Positions 44,132 to 51,256 of a stretch of 64,000 nt of DNA are shown one piece after another. Origin of the DNA: Sphingomonas faeni (GTDB lineage: Bacteria > Pseudomonadota > Alphaproteobacteria > Sphingomonadales > Sphingomonadaceae); the NCBI RefSeq assembly GCF_024273235.1, contig NZ_JANBVH010000025.1, positions 1-64,000 of the forward strand. The letters are read 5' to 3'. Made by a program: the position numbers and the translations under genes. Position 1 is the first letter of the stretch. Each line of letters begins with the position of its first letter. Below the pieces are notes generated by a model. It saw only the letters and a list, made by a program, of their open reading frames with translations, was not told where the DNA came from and ran no database searches.

Positions 44132-45133
44132 TCAAGCCACCGAGAACTTCATCAGCTTGATCGCCTCGGAGTTCGTCACACACCCACCGACCCGCTTGGT
44201 CGCGTAGAAGTTCACAAACGGCTTGTTCGAATACGGATCGCGCAGGATCCCCGTCTCGGTCCGCTCGGCGATGATGTAGCCCGCCTTGAAGTTGCCGAAC
44301 GCGATCGCCAGCGCATTGGCGGCGATATCTGGCATGTCCTCGGCCTCCACCACCGGATAGCCGAGCAGCGTAGCCGGCTGCCCCGCCGCCAGGCTCGGCG
44401 CCCAGACGAACGCGCCATCCGTCGTCTTGAACTTCCGGATCCGCGCCAAGGTCGCCGCATTCATCACGAAGCTGGCCCCCTGGCGATACGGCCCCCGCAA
44501 AGACTGAACGAGATCGATCAACCGCTCCTGCGGGTTCGCCGAAAAGTCCCCAGCGGTCCCGCTCGCCAGATACTGCAAAGTCCCGAACGCCCGCACCCCA
44601 TCCGCCGTCGCAGCAGTAGCCGAAGTCAAAAACCCCTTAGGCCGCGACACACCGGAACCCGACACGAAAGCCGCCCCCTCGGCCTTCGCAAACTCCATCG
44701 CGATCTCGCCCGCCAGCCACTCCTCCACATCGAAGGCGGCATCATCCAGCATCGCCTGGCTAGCCGAAGGGTTCGCATACAGCTCCCCCGTAGGCGGCGC
44801 GATCTCCACGAACACCGGCGACGCCGTCTCCGGCCGAGCCGCATTCTCCGCCGCCCACCCGGACGGCGTGCCGCCCGTGGTCACCAGCTTGCGATACCCA
44901 GCCGAGCCAACCTTCACCACATTGGCAATCGCCCGGATCGGCGAGATCCCCTTCAGCAAAGTATCGATCTGAGCATCGATCTCCCGCGGCACCGCAAATC
45001 CGCCTGCGTCGCCGGTCACCCCGGTAAACGCCTTCATCTCCAGCGTAGCGCCGGTCCGCACAAACCCCGCAAACGCCGCATTCACCCCGAGAGGAGCCGC
45101 CCCCTCCAAAACCGGCCGGTCAACAACACTCAT
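44132..45133 (-). CDS. GTA gp5, HK97-type major capsid protein
   Basis: About 333 residues. Typical HK97-fold positions are MKAFTGVTGDAGGFAVPREI near residue 35, SPVFVEIAPPTGELYANPSAS, LAGEIAMEFAKAEGAAFVSG and FVMNAATLARIRKFKTTDGA. The scaffolding N-terminal delta domain is almost absent compared with the about 395-residue RcGTA capsid. ATG 45133 lies 6 bases downstream of GAGGAG; ATG 45139 is an alternative. A terminator-like hairpin stands just upstream. Confidence 0.95.
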   Translation of the reverse strand: MSVVDRPVLEGAAPLGVNAAFAGFVRTGATLEMKAFTGVTGDAGGFAVPREIDAQIDTLLKGISPIRAIANVVKVGSAGYRKLVTTGGTPSGWAAENAARPETASPVFVEIAPPTGELYANPSASQAMLDDAAFDVEEWLAGEIAMEFAKAEGAAFVSGSGVSRPKGFLTSATAATADGVRAFGTLQYLASGTAGDFSANPQERLIDLVQSLRGPYRQGASFVMNAATLARIRKFKTTDGAFVWAPSLAAGQPATLLGYPVVEAEDMPDIAANALAIAFGNFKAGYIIAERTETGILRDPYSNKPFVNFYATKRVGGCVTNSEAIKLMKFSVA

Positions 45134-45154
45134 GTCCATCTCCTCGCATGAAAC

Positions 45155-45180
45155 GAAAAAGGCGCCCCGCAGGACGCCTC
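45155..45180 (-). terminator. Intrinsic terminator-like hairpin upstream of the capsid gene
   Basis: On the minus strand AGGCGTCC pairs with GGGCGCCT, followed by TTTTT. It lies about 20 bases before the gp5 start, between gp4 and gp5, inside the operon. It may stop a share of transcripts or mark a processing site. Confidence 0.75.
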
Positions 45181-45194
45181 ATGAAACTTCTGAA

Positions 45195-45262
45195 TCCCTC
45201 TCCCTCAGGGGAGAGGGAGGGGCCCGCACGCGCTTGCGTGTGGGAGGGTGAGGGTGAGGGGG
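45195..45262. repeat. Half copy of family A palindrome (gp4-gp5 gap)
   Basis: CCCTCTCCCTCAGGGGAGAG with inner GGGTGAGGGTGAGG, about 68 bases. The distal arm is missing; family E repeat 45291-45372 follows at once. Confidence 0.82.
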
Positions 45263-45290
45263 AGTGAGGCTCGCAACGCCCGCGCCAATC

Positions 45291-45372
45291 ACCGTTCTCC
45301 TGCGAACGCAGGAGCCCAGGGTCACACGCGTCTCACCCCTCGACCCTGGATTCCTGCGTCCGCAGGAAAACG
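45291..45372. repeat. Palindromic repeat family E (gp4-gp5 gap)
   Basis: Arms CGTTCTCCTGCGAACGCAGG and CCTGCGTCCGCAGGAAAACG with matching CCCAGGGTC / GACCCTGG inner ends. It ends 2 bases before the gp4 stop codon. Confidence 0.93.
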
Positions 45373-45373
45373 A

Positions 45374-45754
45374 TCACGCCACGATGTCGACCACCTCAAC
45401 CCGCGCCAAAGCCTGCATCGGGACCGCCACCAGACTAACCTCCACCAACTCGACCGACAGCAACTCCCGCCGCACCCCCTGCCGCACGCGCAAAGCCCGA
45501 TACCCCACAGACAACCCAGCCACCGCCCCACCCCGCACCAGCCGAGCCAACTCCGGATCCGCAACCACCCCCTCGACCCGCAACCCCCGAGCATCCTCCA
45601 TGACCACGGACAGAGAACCAACCGCCCCCCCACGATGCTGCCACAACAACGGCACCACCCGAGCGTCGGCAAAGGCCCCCCGCCGCACCACATCCCCCGC
45701 GCGATCGACGACATCGAACACCGCCGCATACCCCGCGAAAGCCACCGGGATCAC
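45374..45754 (-). CDS. GTA gp4, HK97-family prohead protease
   Basis: A 126-residue compact protease. GYAAVFDVVDRAGDVVRRGA opens the fold; the catalytic His lies in VPLLWQHR and the catalytic Ser in VAGLSVGYR, with a later acidic residue in VELVEVSLV. It processes capsid subunits. GTG 45754 overlaps the gp3.5 stop (GTGA). Confidence 0.9.
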   Translation of the reverse strand: MIPVAFAGYAAVFDVVDRAGDVVRRGAFADARVVPLLWQHRGGAVGSLSVVMEDARGLRVEGVVADPELARLVRGGAVAGLSVGYRALRVRQGVRRELLSVELVEVSLVAVPMQALARVEVVDIVA

Positions 45755-46056
45755 TTCAACCACGCGGCAAACCCCAGCTTCACCGCCAGCCCCGCCAGCA
45801 TCAGCGCCATCGCCAGCCGAGCGATCCACCCGACAACCGCCTTCCAGACCGACCGCTTCGCATCCCGCCACGCCGCCAACAGCTCCCGCAACTCCGCCAC
45901 ATCCTCCCGAGCCCGCTCGTCGCTCAACGCCACCCGCGCCAAAGCCCGAGCCGCCCCCAATTCCCCAGCCTCCTCCACGATCGCCCGCAGCGTCACGAGG
46001 TCGACACCCCGCTCAGCCCCCTGCCGCATCAACTGCGCCAAAACCGCCCCATCCAT
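45751..46056 (-). CDS. GTA gp3.5, small helical protein between portal and protease
   Basis: A 101-residue protein. A charged helical N-terminal part is followed by a C-terminal hydrophobic segment (GWIARLAMALMLAGLAVKLG). The position equals RcGTA gp3.5 (DUF6127-like small proteins). Function unknown. ATG 46056 overlaps the portal stop by one base. Confidence 0.8.
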   Translation of the reverse strand: MDGAVLAQLMRQGAERGVDLVTLRAIVEEAGELGAARALARVALSDERAREDVAELRELLAAWRDAKRSVWKAVVGWIARLAMALMLAGLAVKLGFAAWLK

Positions 46057-47177
46057 CACACCACCTCCGATATGTCCAAGAGCGCCCGCTTCTCCGCATC
46101 GCTAAGAAACGAAGCCCCGCTCACCATCCCCCAAAGCCGCTCCCGATCCTCGACCAGCGCCGGCACCCGATCGAGATCGACCGAAATCGCCGCCCCCTCG
46201 AACCACCCGGCCAACCCCTGCGCGATCCCCGTCAAAACCGAAGACGCCAACGGCAGCACCCCCAGCCGCCAAAGCGCCCGATTAGCCTCCCGGTAGTTCG
46301 CATAGGAATTATCCCCCGGCAGCCCGAGCAGCATCGGCGGCACCCCGAACGCCAGCGCGATCTCCCGCGCCGCCGCCGCCTTCGTCCCGACGAAATCCAT
46401 ATCCGCCGGCGACAGACTCAACGCCTGCCACCTGAGCCCGCCCTCCAGCAGCATCGGCCGCCCGGCATTCCCCGCCCCCGAGAACGAAGCCTCCAGCTCG
46501 CCCCGCAACCGCTCGAACTGCTCGGTCGACAGCACCGCGCCATCCTTCGGATCGTACATCAGCGCCCCCGAAGGCCGCGCCGCGTTATCCAGCAGCGCCT
46601 TGTTCCACCGCGCCGCCGCATTGTGGATCGCCACCGCGCTCGACGCGGCCCCCAGGCACCCCAACCCATAATGGTCATCCACCGGATTGAAGCTCTTCAG
46701 GTGGATCACCTCCGGCCGAACCGCATCCGCGTGCAGCCGCGTAACCCGCTCCCCGACCCGGTACCGGTAGGCCGCCGGCCAACCGCTGGCATCCGCCTCG
46801 ACGGCCACCCGCTCGGGCCGAAGCGCAAACAACTCCGCCGCGCCCCCATCGACGTCACGCAACACCTGCACATACGCATTGCCGTGGAGCAGCATCTGCG
46901 CCGCCACCGTCTCGACCAGAGACTGCCCCCCGGACCGCGCGGTCACGAGCGCCACGAGCGCCGGATCGGACGCCATCAAAGGCGCCGACCCAACGCACTC
47001 CACCACCAGCTTCACCGCCCGCTGGACGATCGCATTCCCCAGATACCCAGCCCGCACCTGCGCCTCATAGGAATACGGCACATCCCCAAACGCCCCCTGG
47101 AACCCAGGCGCACTGAGCGCGCGAGACAACACCGGCCGCGACTCTTCGCGCCCGGATTTCCACCCGAACAATTTCAT
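46056..47177 (-). CDS. GTA gp3, portal protein
   Basis: A 373-residue HK97-type portal. Family features are PLMASDPALVALVTARSGG, AQMLLHGNAYVQVLRDVDGG, the VIHLKSFNPVDDHYGLGCLG segment and PPMLLGLPGDNSYANYREAN near the C-terminus. It forms the dodecameric gate for DNA entry. The start MKLFGWKSGREESR is typical. Confidence 0.95.
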   Translation of the reverse strand: MKLFGWKSGREESRPVLSRALSAPGFQGAFGDVPYSYEAQVRAGYLGNAIVQRAVKLVVECVGSAPLMASDPALVALVTARSGGQSLVETVAAQMLLHGNAYVQVLRDVDGGAAELFALRPERVAVEADASGWPAAYRYRVGERVTRLHADAVRPEVIHLKSFNPVDDHYGLGCLGAASSAVAIHNAAARWNKALLDNAARPSGALMYDPKDGAVLSTEQFERLRGELEASFSGAGNAGRPMLLEGGLRWQALSLSPADMDFVGTKAAAAREIALAFGVPPMLLGLPGDNSYANYREANRALWRLGVLPLASSVLTGIAQGLAGWFEGAAISVDLDRVPALVEDRERLWGMVSGASFLSDAEKRALLDISEVV

Positions 47178-47198
47178 GGATGATCTCCTGTAACGAAA

Positions 47199-47330
47199 AC
47201 CCCTCTCCCTTCAGGGGAGAGGGAGGGGCCCGCGCGAAGCGTGGGAGGGTGAGGGCACGCTCACCAAGAAAAACGCCCTCACCTCCCGTCGCCCAAGGCT
47301 CCTCCTTCCCTCTCCCCCGAGGGGAGAGGG
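47199..47330. repeat. Palindromic repeat family A (gp2-gp3 gap)
   Basis: Arms CCCCTCTCCCTTCAGGGGAG and CTCTCCCCCGAGGGGAGAGG with the inner GGGAGGGTGAGGGC / GCCCTCACCTCCC pair. A family C copy follows 14 bases later. Confidence 0.93.
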
Positions 47331-47344
47331 CCAAAACTCCTCTT

Positions 47345-47453
47345 CCCCCCTCCCTGGAAGGGAGGGGTCGGGGGTGGGTCGGCGTCCGCATATCCAGACG
47401 CCCGCGGCAAAAACCAGCCAACCCACCCCCAGCCCCTCCCTTCCAGGGAGGGG
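47345..47453. repeat. Palindromic repeat family C (gp2-gp3 gap)
   Basis: Arms CCCCTCCCTGGAAGGGAGGG and CCCCTCCCTTCCAGGGAGGG with inner GGGGGTGGGTCGG / CCCACCCCC. With family A it takes up nearly all of the 313-base gp2-gp3 gap. Confidence 0.93.
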
Positions 47454-47490
47454 AAAAAATGAGCCGTCGCGCCTCGCTTCAGGAGGCCAC

Positions 47491-49122
47491 CTACAAAACC
47501 CGCACGGAAACCCGCGGCCGAGGCCCCAGCATCACCTCGGTCATCGCCCAAACCAGCGCATCGGCCCGATCCGGCGACCGCCCCGGCCCCTCATACCCGC
47601 CCCCCGCGATCAGCCCGCAAAGCTCGTCCTCCAGCGCCGGAAACGCCCCCACATGCCAGGCCCGCCCAGCCTCATACAAGGCCACCACCGGCTCCGCCCG
47701 CGCCACCTTCCCCAGCGCCGCATGCACCAGCTTCACCGGCATCGCCCGGTCCGCGCCGGACAGGACGCTCCCCACCATCTTACCTCCCTGGTTGGCCTCC
47801 GCGATCACCCGGTCCGCGCCATGCCGCTCGGCGCACTCCGCGACAGCCCGAGCCCACCCCTCGGGACTGGCCCCCGACACGCTCGCATCCTCCAGCACAT
47901 ACGCAAACCCATCGACCCCGAGCGCCACCACAACGATCCCGCAAGCATCCCCCGGCCCCCCGGAAACACTGCCGGCCGGCGGATCCACCCCAACCACGAC
48001 CCGCGCCACCTCGGGCGCAAAAGCGACCCGCCGAGACTCCACCAGCGCCCGCGTCCACAAGGCGCCGATCACATCCTCGATCAGCTCGCCATCCAGCTCC
48101 TGCCGCCCCAACCGCGTCCCCGCATAGGATGCCGTCATCGACTCCACGAAGCTCAACGGCAGATGCACGTTGTCGACCGTCCGCCCCTGCGACCGCACCA
48201 CCCCCGGCAACGCCAGTATCCGCCGCAGCAACGCCACCGGCCGAGGCGTCGTCGTCACCACGATCCGCGGCAGCGTCCCCAGCCGAAGCCCCATCATCAG
48301 ATTGTCCCACGTCGCATCGCCGTTGCGCCACTTGGCCACCTCGTCGCACCACGCCACGTGATGCTCGGGCCCACGCAACCCCTCCGGCGCCTCCGCGGAA
48401 TAGGCCGAAGCCAAGGCCCCGTTCGCAAACCGCAGCTCGCCCAGCCCCGCGCGCCACACCGGATCCTCGTCCTCCCGCGCGACGGCGAGCAGCCCGCTCG
48501 TCCCCTCGATCATCACCCGCCGCACGTCCTCGATCGTCGCCCCGACCAGCGCGATCCGGGCCCCCGGGTTATCCCGCGCCACCTGACTGACCCACTCCGC
48601 CCCAGCGCGAGTCTTGCCGAACCCCCGCCCCGCCAGGATCACCCAGACCCGCCAGTCGTCGCGCGCATCGCCCGCCCCGAGATGCTGCCCCGGATGCGCC
48701 CAGACCTCCCACCGATCGTGCAGCTCATGCCGTTCCGCCGCGGTCAGCGACCCTATCAGGATCGCCCGTTGCGCCGCTGGCAGCAGCGCCAGTTCCGCCA
48801 GCACGTCGCGCGGCTCGCCCGAAGGCGGGTCGCCCGCATCGCTGGCCGCCCCGCCATCCGCTATCGGGGCGTCCGCTATCGGGGCGTCCGCTATCGGGGC
48901 AGCATCGCCCGCCGGATCATCGAACGATGGCGTACCCAAGCCCCTATCGCTGCCGACTTGCTCGCTGCCGACTTGCTCACTGCCGGCTTGCTCACTGCCG
49001 GCTTGCTCACTGGCGGCTTGCTCATTGGCGGCTTGCTCATTGGCGGCTTGCTCATTGGCGGCTTGCTCACCGGCCGAGGCTTGGTCGCAACCGCCATGCT
49101 GCGTTCCATCGACCTCGCTCAT
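47491..49122 (-). CDS. GTA gp2, large terminase (ATPase/nuclease) with repeat-rich N-terminus
   Basis: A 543-residue packaging motor. Walker A AGRGFGKT at residues 164-171, Walker B near HHVAWCDEVAKW, then the C-terminal RNase-H-like nuclease with the acidic site VVVGVDPPAGSV and later DALVWAM. The first ~105 residues hold about eight EQAAN/EQAGS-type pentapeptides and three PIADA units, a segment not needed for the core. The start overlaps gp1 by 4 bases. A later start inside the repeats is possible. Confidence 0.93.
   Translation of the reverse strand: MSEVDGTQHGGCDQASAGEQAANEQAANEQAANEQAASEQAGSEQAGSEQVGSEQVGSDRGLGTPSFDDPAGDAAPIADAPIADAPIADGGAASDAGDPPSGEPRDVLAELALLPAAQRAILIGSLTAAERHELHDRWEVWAHPGQHLGAGDARDDWRVWVILAGRGFGKTRAGAEWVSQVARDNPGARIALVGATIEDVRRVMIEGTSGLLAVAREDEDPVWRAGLGELRFANGALASAYSAEAPEGLRGPEHHVAWCDEVAKWRNGDATWDNLMMGLRLGTLPRIVVTTTPRPVALLRRILALPGVVRSQGRTVDNVHLPLSFVESMTASYAGTRLGRQELDGELIEDVIGALWTRALVESRRVAFAPEVARVVVGVDPPAGSVSGGPGDACGIVVVALGVDGFAYVLEDASVSGASPEGWARAVAECAERHGADRVIAEANQGGKMVGSVLSGADRAMPVKLVHAALGKVARAEPVVALYEAGRAWHVGAFPALEDELCGLIAGGGYEGPGRSPDRADALVWAMTEVMLGPRPRVSVRVL
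48857..48901 (-). repeat. 15-bp tandem repeat (3 units) in gp2
   Basis: Three 15-base units of CCGCTATCGGGGCGT (plus strand), encoding PIADA in the terminase N-terminus. Confidence 0.92.
48946..49073 (-). repeat. 15-bp tandem repeat (about 8 units) in gp2
   Basis: About eight and a half 15-base units of the kind GGCTTGCTCATTGGC, encoding EQAAN, EQAAS, EQAGS or EQVGS. Similarity is highest in the central units. Confidence 0.92.
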
Positions 49123-49913
49123 GCGTCGCCCCCCTTCGACGCGGCACGCAGCCGTCGTGCCAGCGAATCCAGCTTCTTGGCGATTGCCGCATTGGTCTCC
49201 GACGGCGTCGCCCGCCGATGCGCGCCGCGCTTGGCACCGGCTTGCCCCGCACCCGCTCGGTGCCGGTTCAGCAGCGCCAGCGCCACCTGTACCGCCTGCA
49301 TGCTGGCCAGCGGGACGATTCCCGATCCCATGCCCAGACGATCCACCGACGATGGCGACAGCAGCGGCGACGGCGACAGCCCGCCGCCCTTCTCCCCGCC
49401 CTTCTCGCTGGCGTCGAACTCCACAGGCGCGCCGACGACGTCGTCGCCCTGGTCATCGCCTCCCGCCCCAGCCCCTCCCGCCCCAGCCCCCTGCAACCCG
49501 GCGATCGTCACGGCCAGCAGGCCTTCCTCCAGCCGGTCGTACCCACTCGCCAGCGCTGCGGCCCACCGCGCCGCAAAGGCCGGATCACGCTGTCGCAGCG
49601 CCTGCGCGGTCGTCCGGCTCATGCCGACCTTCGCTGCCGACATCGTCACGTTGCAGGTCGTCGCCAGCACCGCGAGGAACGCCGTTCGCCGCGCCGCCGT
49701 CCACCCGTCGCGACGCACCGCGCGCACCTGCACGACATGATGGCTTCCGCCGGCGATAACTGTCCCCGTCGGCACCGTCCCGGCCGGCACCGTCCCGGTC
49801 GGCACCGTCCCGGTCGGCACCGTCCCGGTCGACACGTCCCCGATCGGCCCCTTCTTCGCCCGCTCTCTCTTCGCCGACCCGCACGTCGGTTCACCCTGCA
49901 TCGCATCAGCCAT
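49119..49913 (-). CDS. GTA gp1, small terminase-like protein
   Basis: About 264 residues. After a GTVPT repeat linker comes an HTH segment, ARRTAFLAVLATTCNVTMSA then AKVGMSRTTAQALRQRDPAF, as in small terminase or gp1 proteins, then a Gly/Ser/Pro-rich middle and a charged C-terminus (NAAIAKKLDSLARRLRAA). It may guide DNA to the large terminase. ATG 49913 (MADAMQG) is chosen with GGGGGG before it; ATG 49928 is nearby. The frame is open to 50375, but that part lies in repeats and past the promoter. Confidence 0.8.
   Translation of the reverse strand: MADAMQGEPTCGSAKRERAKKGPIGDVSTGTVPTGTVPTGTVPAGTVPTGTVIAGGSHHVVQVRAVRRDGWTAARRTAFLAVLATTCNVTMSAAKVGMSRTTAQALRQRDPAFAARWAAALASGYDRLEEGLLAVTIAGLQGAGAGGAGAGGDDQGDDVVGAPVEFDASEKGGEKGGGLSPSPLLSPSSVDRLGMGSGIVPLASMQAVQVALALLNRHRAGAGQAGAKRGAHRRATPSETNAAIAKKLDSLARRLRAASKGGDA
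49761..49836 (-). repeat. 15-bp tandem repeat (5 units) in gp1
   Basis: Five 15-base units of the kind CGGTCGGCACCGTCC (plus strand), encoding GTVPT or GTVPA near the gp1 N-terminus. Confidence 0.92.
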
Positions 49914-50036
49914 ACCGCCCCCCAGCATCGTCCCGCCACCAACGCAAAGAGGCCGGCGACGCCCGAGGCTCGCGCCCCGACCATCCCGGCCTCCGATCGG
50001 ACACCAGCCCGACCCGCAATTCTTCATCGTTCCTGT

Positions 50037-50065
50037 TATGTACCAAAAGAGCGTGACGATGTCAA
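50037..50065 (-). promoter_or_regulatory. Strong sigma-70-like promoter of the GTA operon
   Basis: On the minus strand TTGACA (50065-50060), a 17-base spacer, then TACATA (50042-50037). It stands about 125 bases before the gp1 ATG. The -35 box overlaps an AAGCGCTT palindrome, a possible control site. No CtrA half-site pair was seen. Confidence 0.75.
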
Positions 50066-50118
50066 GCGCTTTAACCCATTTGGACAACTTCCGTTCGTGC
50101 ACTCCCGTTGTCCCGTAC

Positions 50119-50143
50119 GTCCGGTCGTCCGGTCGTCCGGTCG
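50119..50143. repeat. 8-bp tandem repeat
   Basis: About three units of CGGTCGTC with partial flanking units, upstream of the GTA promoter. Confidence 0.75.
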
Positions 50144-50183
50144 TCCATTCGTGCCTCCGCCCGTCCGGGTCGCCCCACTCTCC

Positions 50184-50289
50184 TCCACCCCGGCGAAGGC
50201 CGGGGCCCAGTTGGCAAGGTCGCAGTAACAACGCGTTGTCCTCGGCCAGCGACGTCCCCCAACTGGACCCCGGCCTCCGCCGGGGTGGA
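50184..50289. repeat. Palindromic repeat family F, copy 1
   Basis: Arms CCACCCCGGCGAAGGCCGGG and CCCGGCCTCCGCCGGGGTGG with inner CCCAGTTGG / CCAACTGG. Copy 2 is at 50557-50660. Confidence 0.93.
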
Positions 50290-50340
50290 AAGACTTGGCG
50301 GGGTGGTGCGATCGTTTTGGAAGAGGACGAACGCCCCCTC

Positions 50341-50422
50341 CCGTTCCCCCGCGAAGGCGGGGGCCCAGGAATCAAGCAGGATGACGTTCGTGGCGCCTGG
50401 CCCCCCGCCTCCGCGGGGGAAC
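50341..50422. repeat. Palindromic repeat family E
   Basis: Arms GTTCCCCCGCGAAGGCGGGG and CCCCCGCCTCCGCGGGGGAA with inner CCCAGGA / CCTGG ends; 82 bases. Confidence 0.9.
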
Positions 50423-50556
50423 TAGAAGGGAAGTAGGCTCAATGGAACGTCGAGCCCCGCGCCCCCACTCGCTCCAATCGTAACTTCCCCCGGCCCCAGC
50501 CCCAACTACGGCCCCAACCCCGGGCTCCAAACCCCACCCGTCCCCGCCCCCTTACC

Positions 50557-50660
50557 TCCACCCCGGCGGAGGCCGGGGCCCAATTGGCAAGGCCGCAGTA
50601 ACGACCCACCCCGCTCGGTCGGCAACATCCCCCAACTGGACCCCGGCCTCCGCCGGGGCA
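50557..50660. repeat. Palindromic repeat family F, copy 2
   Basis: Arms CCACCCCGGCGGAGGCCGGG and CCCCGGCCTCCGCCGGGGCA with inner CCCAATTGG / CCAACTGG. It shares the GGCAAGG.CGCAGTAAC core with copy 1. Confidence 0.93.
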
Positions 50661-50702
50661 GTGCCGTCGAGCAAGCCTCGATTGAATCGCCAACCACATT
50701 TC

Positions 50703-50826
50703 GATCCTCCCACGCCAGGGGGAGGTGGCTGGCGCTTGCCAGACGGAGGGGGAGGAAAGGGATCACGGACGTTGCGTGTCCGCCCCCTCCGTCGCCTTCG
50801 GCGCCCCCCCCTGGCGGGGGAGGATT
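50703..50826. repeat. Palindromic repeat family D
   Basis: Arms GATCCTCCCACGCCAGGGGG and CCCCCTGGCGGGGGAGGATT, with inner GACGGAGGGGGAGG / CCCCCTCCGTC. It is the copy nearest nrdA. Confidence 0.93.
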
Positions 50827-51111
50827 GTAAAGGATCACCCCATATCTAGCTCCCACATCCGCCACCCCGGACCCGAGCAACATTTGCTACCTTCCCCGCG
50901 TAAATAATTTTTCGTTCCCGCTTCGTCCCCTTGCGCATCGCGAACCCCGCAGAAGTCCACGCGTCGCGAATCCCCTGCTCGCCCAACCCCGCGACGAACG
51001 CGACGAACCGAGCCCCGGCCACCCCCCGCACCCCCTTGCGTCTCTTCGCGCTTTGGCACAATCTCTTGGGGTTGCGTTCGGGGGCGGACCCAATCGCTGG
51101 TAGAACAACCC

Positions 51112-51129
51112 TCGCATAGTCCTATGCGA
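51112..51129. promoter_or_regulatory. Perfect 8-bp dyad upstream of nrdA (possible operator)
   Basis: TCGCATAG-TC-CTATGCGA, 128 bases before the nrdA ATG. It does not match the NrdR box or the alphaproteobacterial SOS box. The symmetry and location suggest a regulator site. Confidence 0.5.
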
Positions 51130-51256
51130 TATGACCGTAAGCGCGCCTTCCACCGCCGCGATGGTCACTTTTTGTTCTCCCGTTTGCGCTCGCCCGATGG
51201 TAGCATGGCGACAGGCGACCGATTCGAACGAATACAGAACACTAGGAGCGGTTTCG

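Larger units (their letters stand above)
34940..49913 (-). mobile_element. Gene transfer agent (RcGTA-type) structural cluster
   Basis: About 15 kb of minus-strand genes in the order gp1, gp2, gp3, gp3.5, gp4, gp5, gp6, gp8, gp9, gp10, gp10.1, gp11, gp12, gp13, gp14, gp15, DUF2793. This is the RcGTA order. No integrase, repressor, replication or lysis gene is present. All frames are intact, and many junctions overlap. Palindromic repeats fill most wider gaps. A gp7 head-closure gene was not found between gp6 and gp8. Such clusters package random host DNA in particles; whether this one is active cannot be told from sequence. Confidence 0.93.
50066..51111. other. Gene-free region crowded with palindromic repeats
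   Basis: About 1 kb between the divergent GTA and nrdA genes. It holds two family F copies, one family E copy, one family D copy and an 8-base tandem array. No ORF with coding character was found on either strand. The repeats make up more than half of the region. Confidence 0.8.

Noticed and set aside
34940..49913. Active prophage instead of GTA
   Set aside because: No integrase, repressor, replication, lysis or attachment site was seen, and gene order matches RcGTA.
49914..50375. N-terminal extension of gp1 up to 50375
   Set aside because: It crosses the TTGACA/TACATA promoter and family E/F palindromes, so it is unlikely to be translated.
50506..50907. Several ORFs over the repeat cluster before nrdA
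   Set aside because: They consist of translated palindromes with no homology or coding bias.
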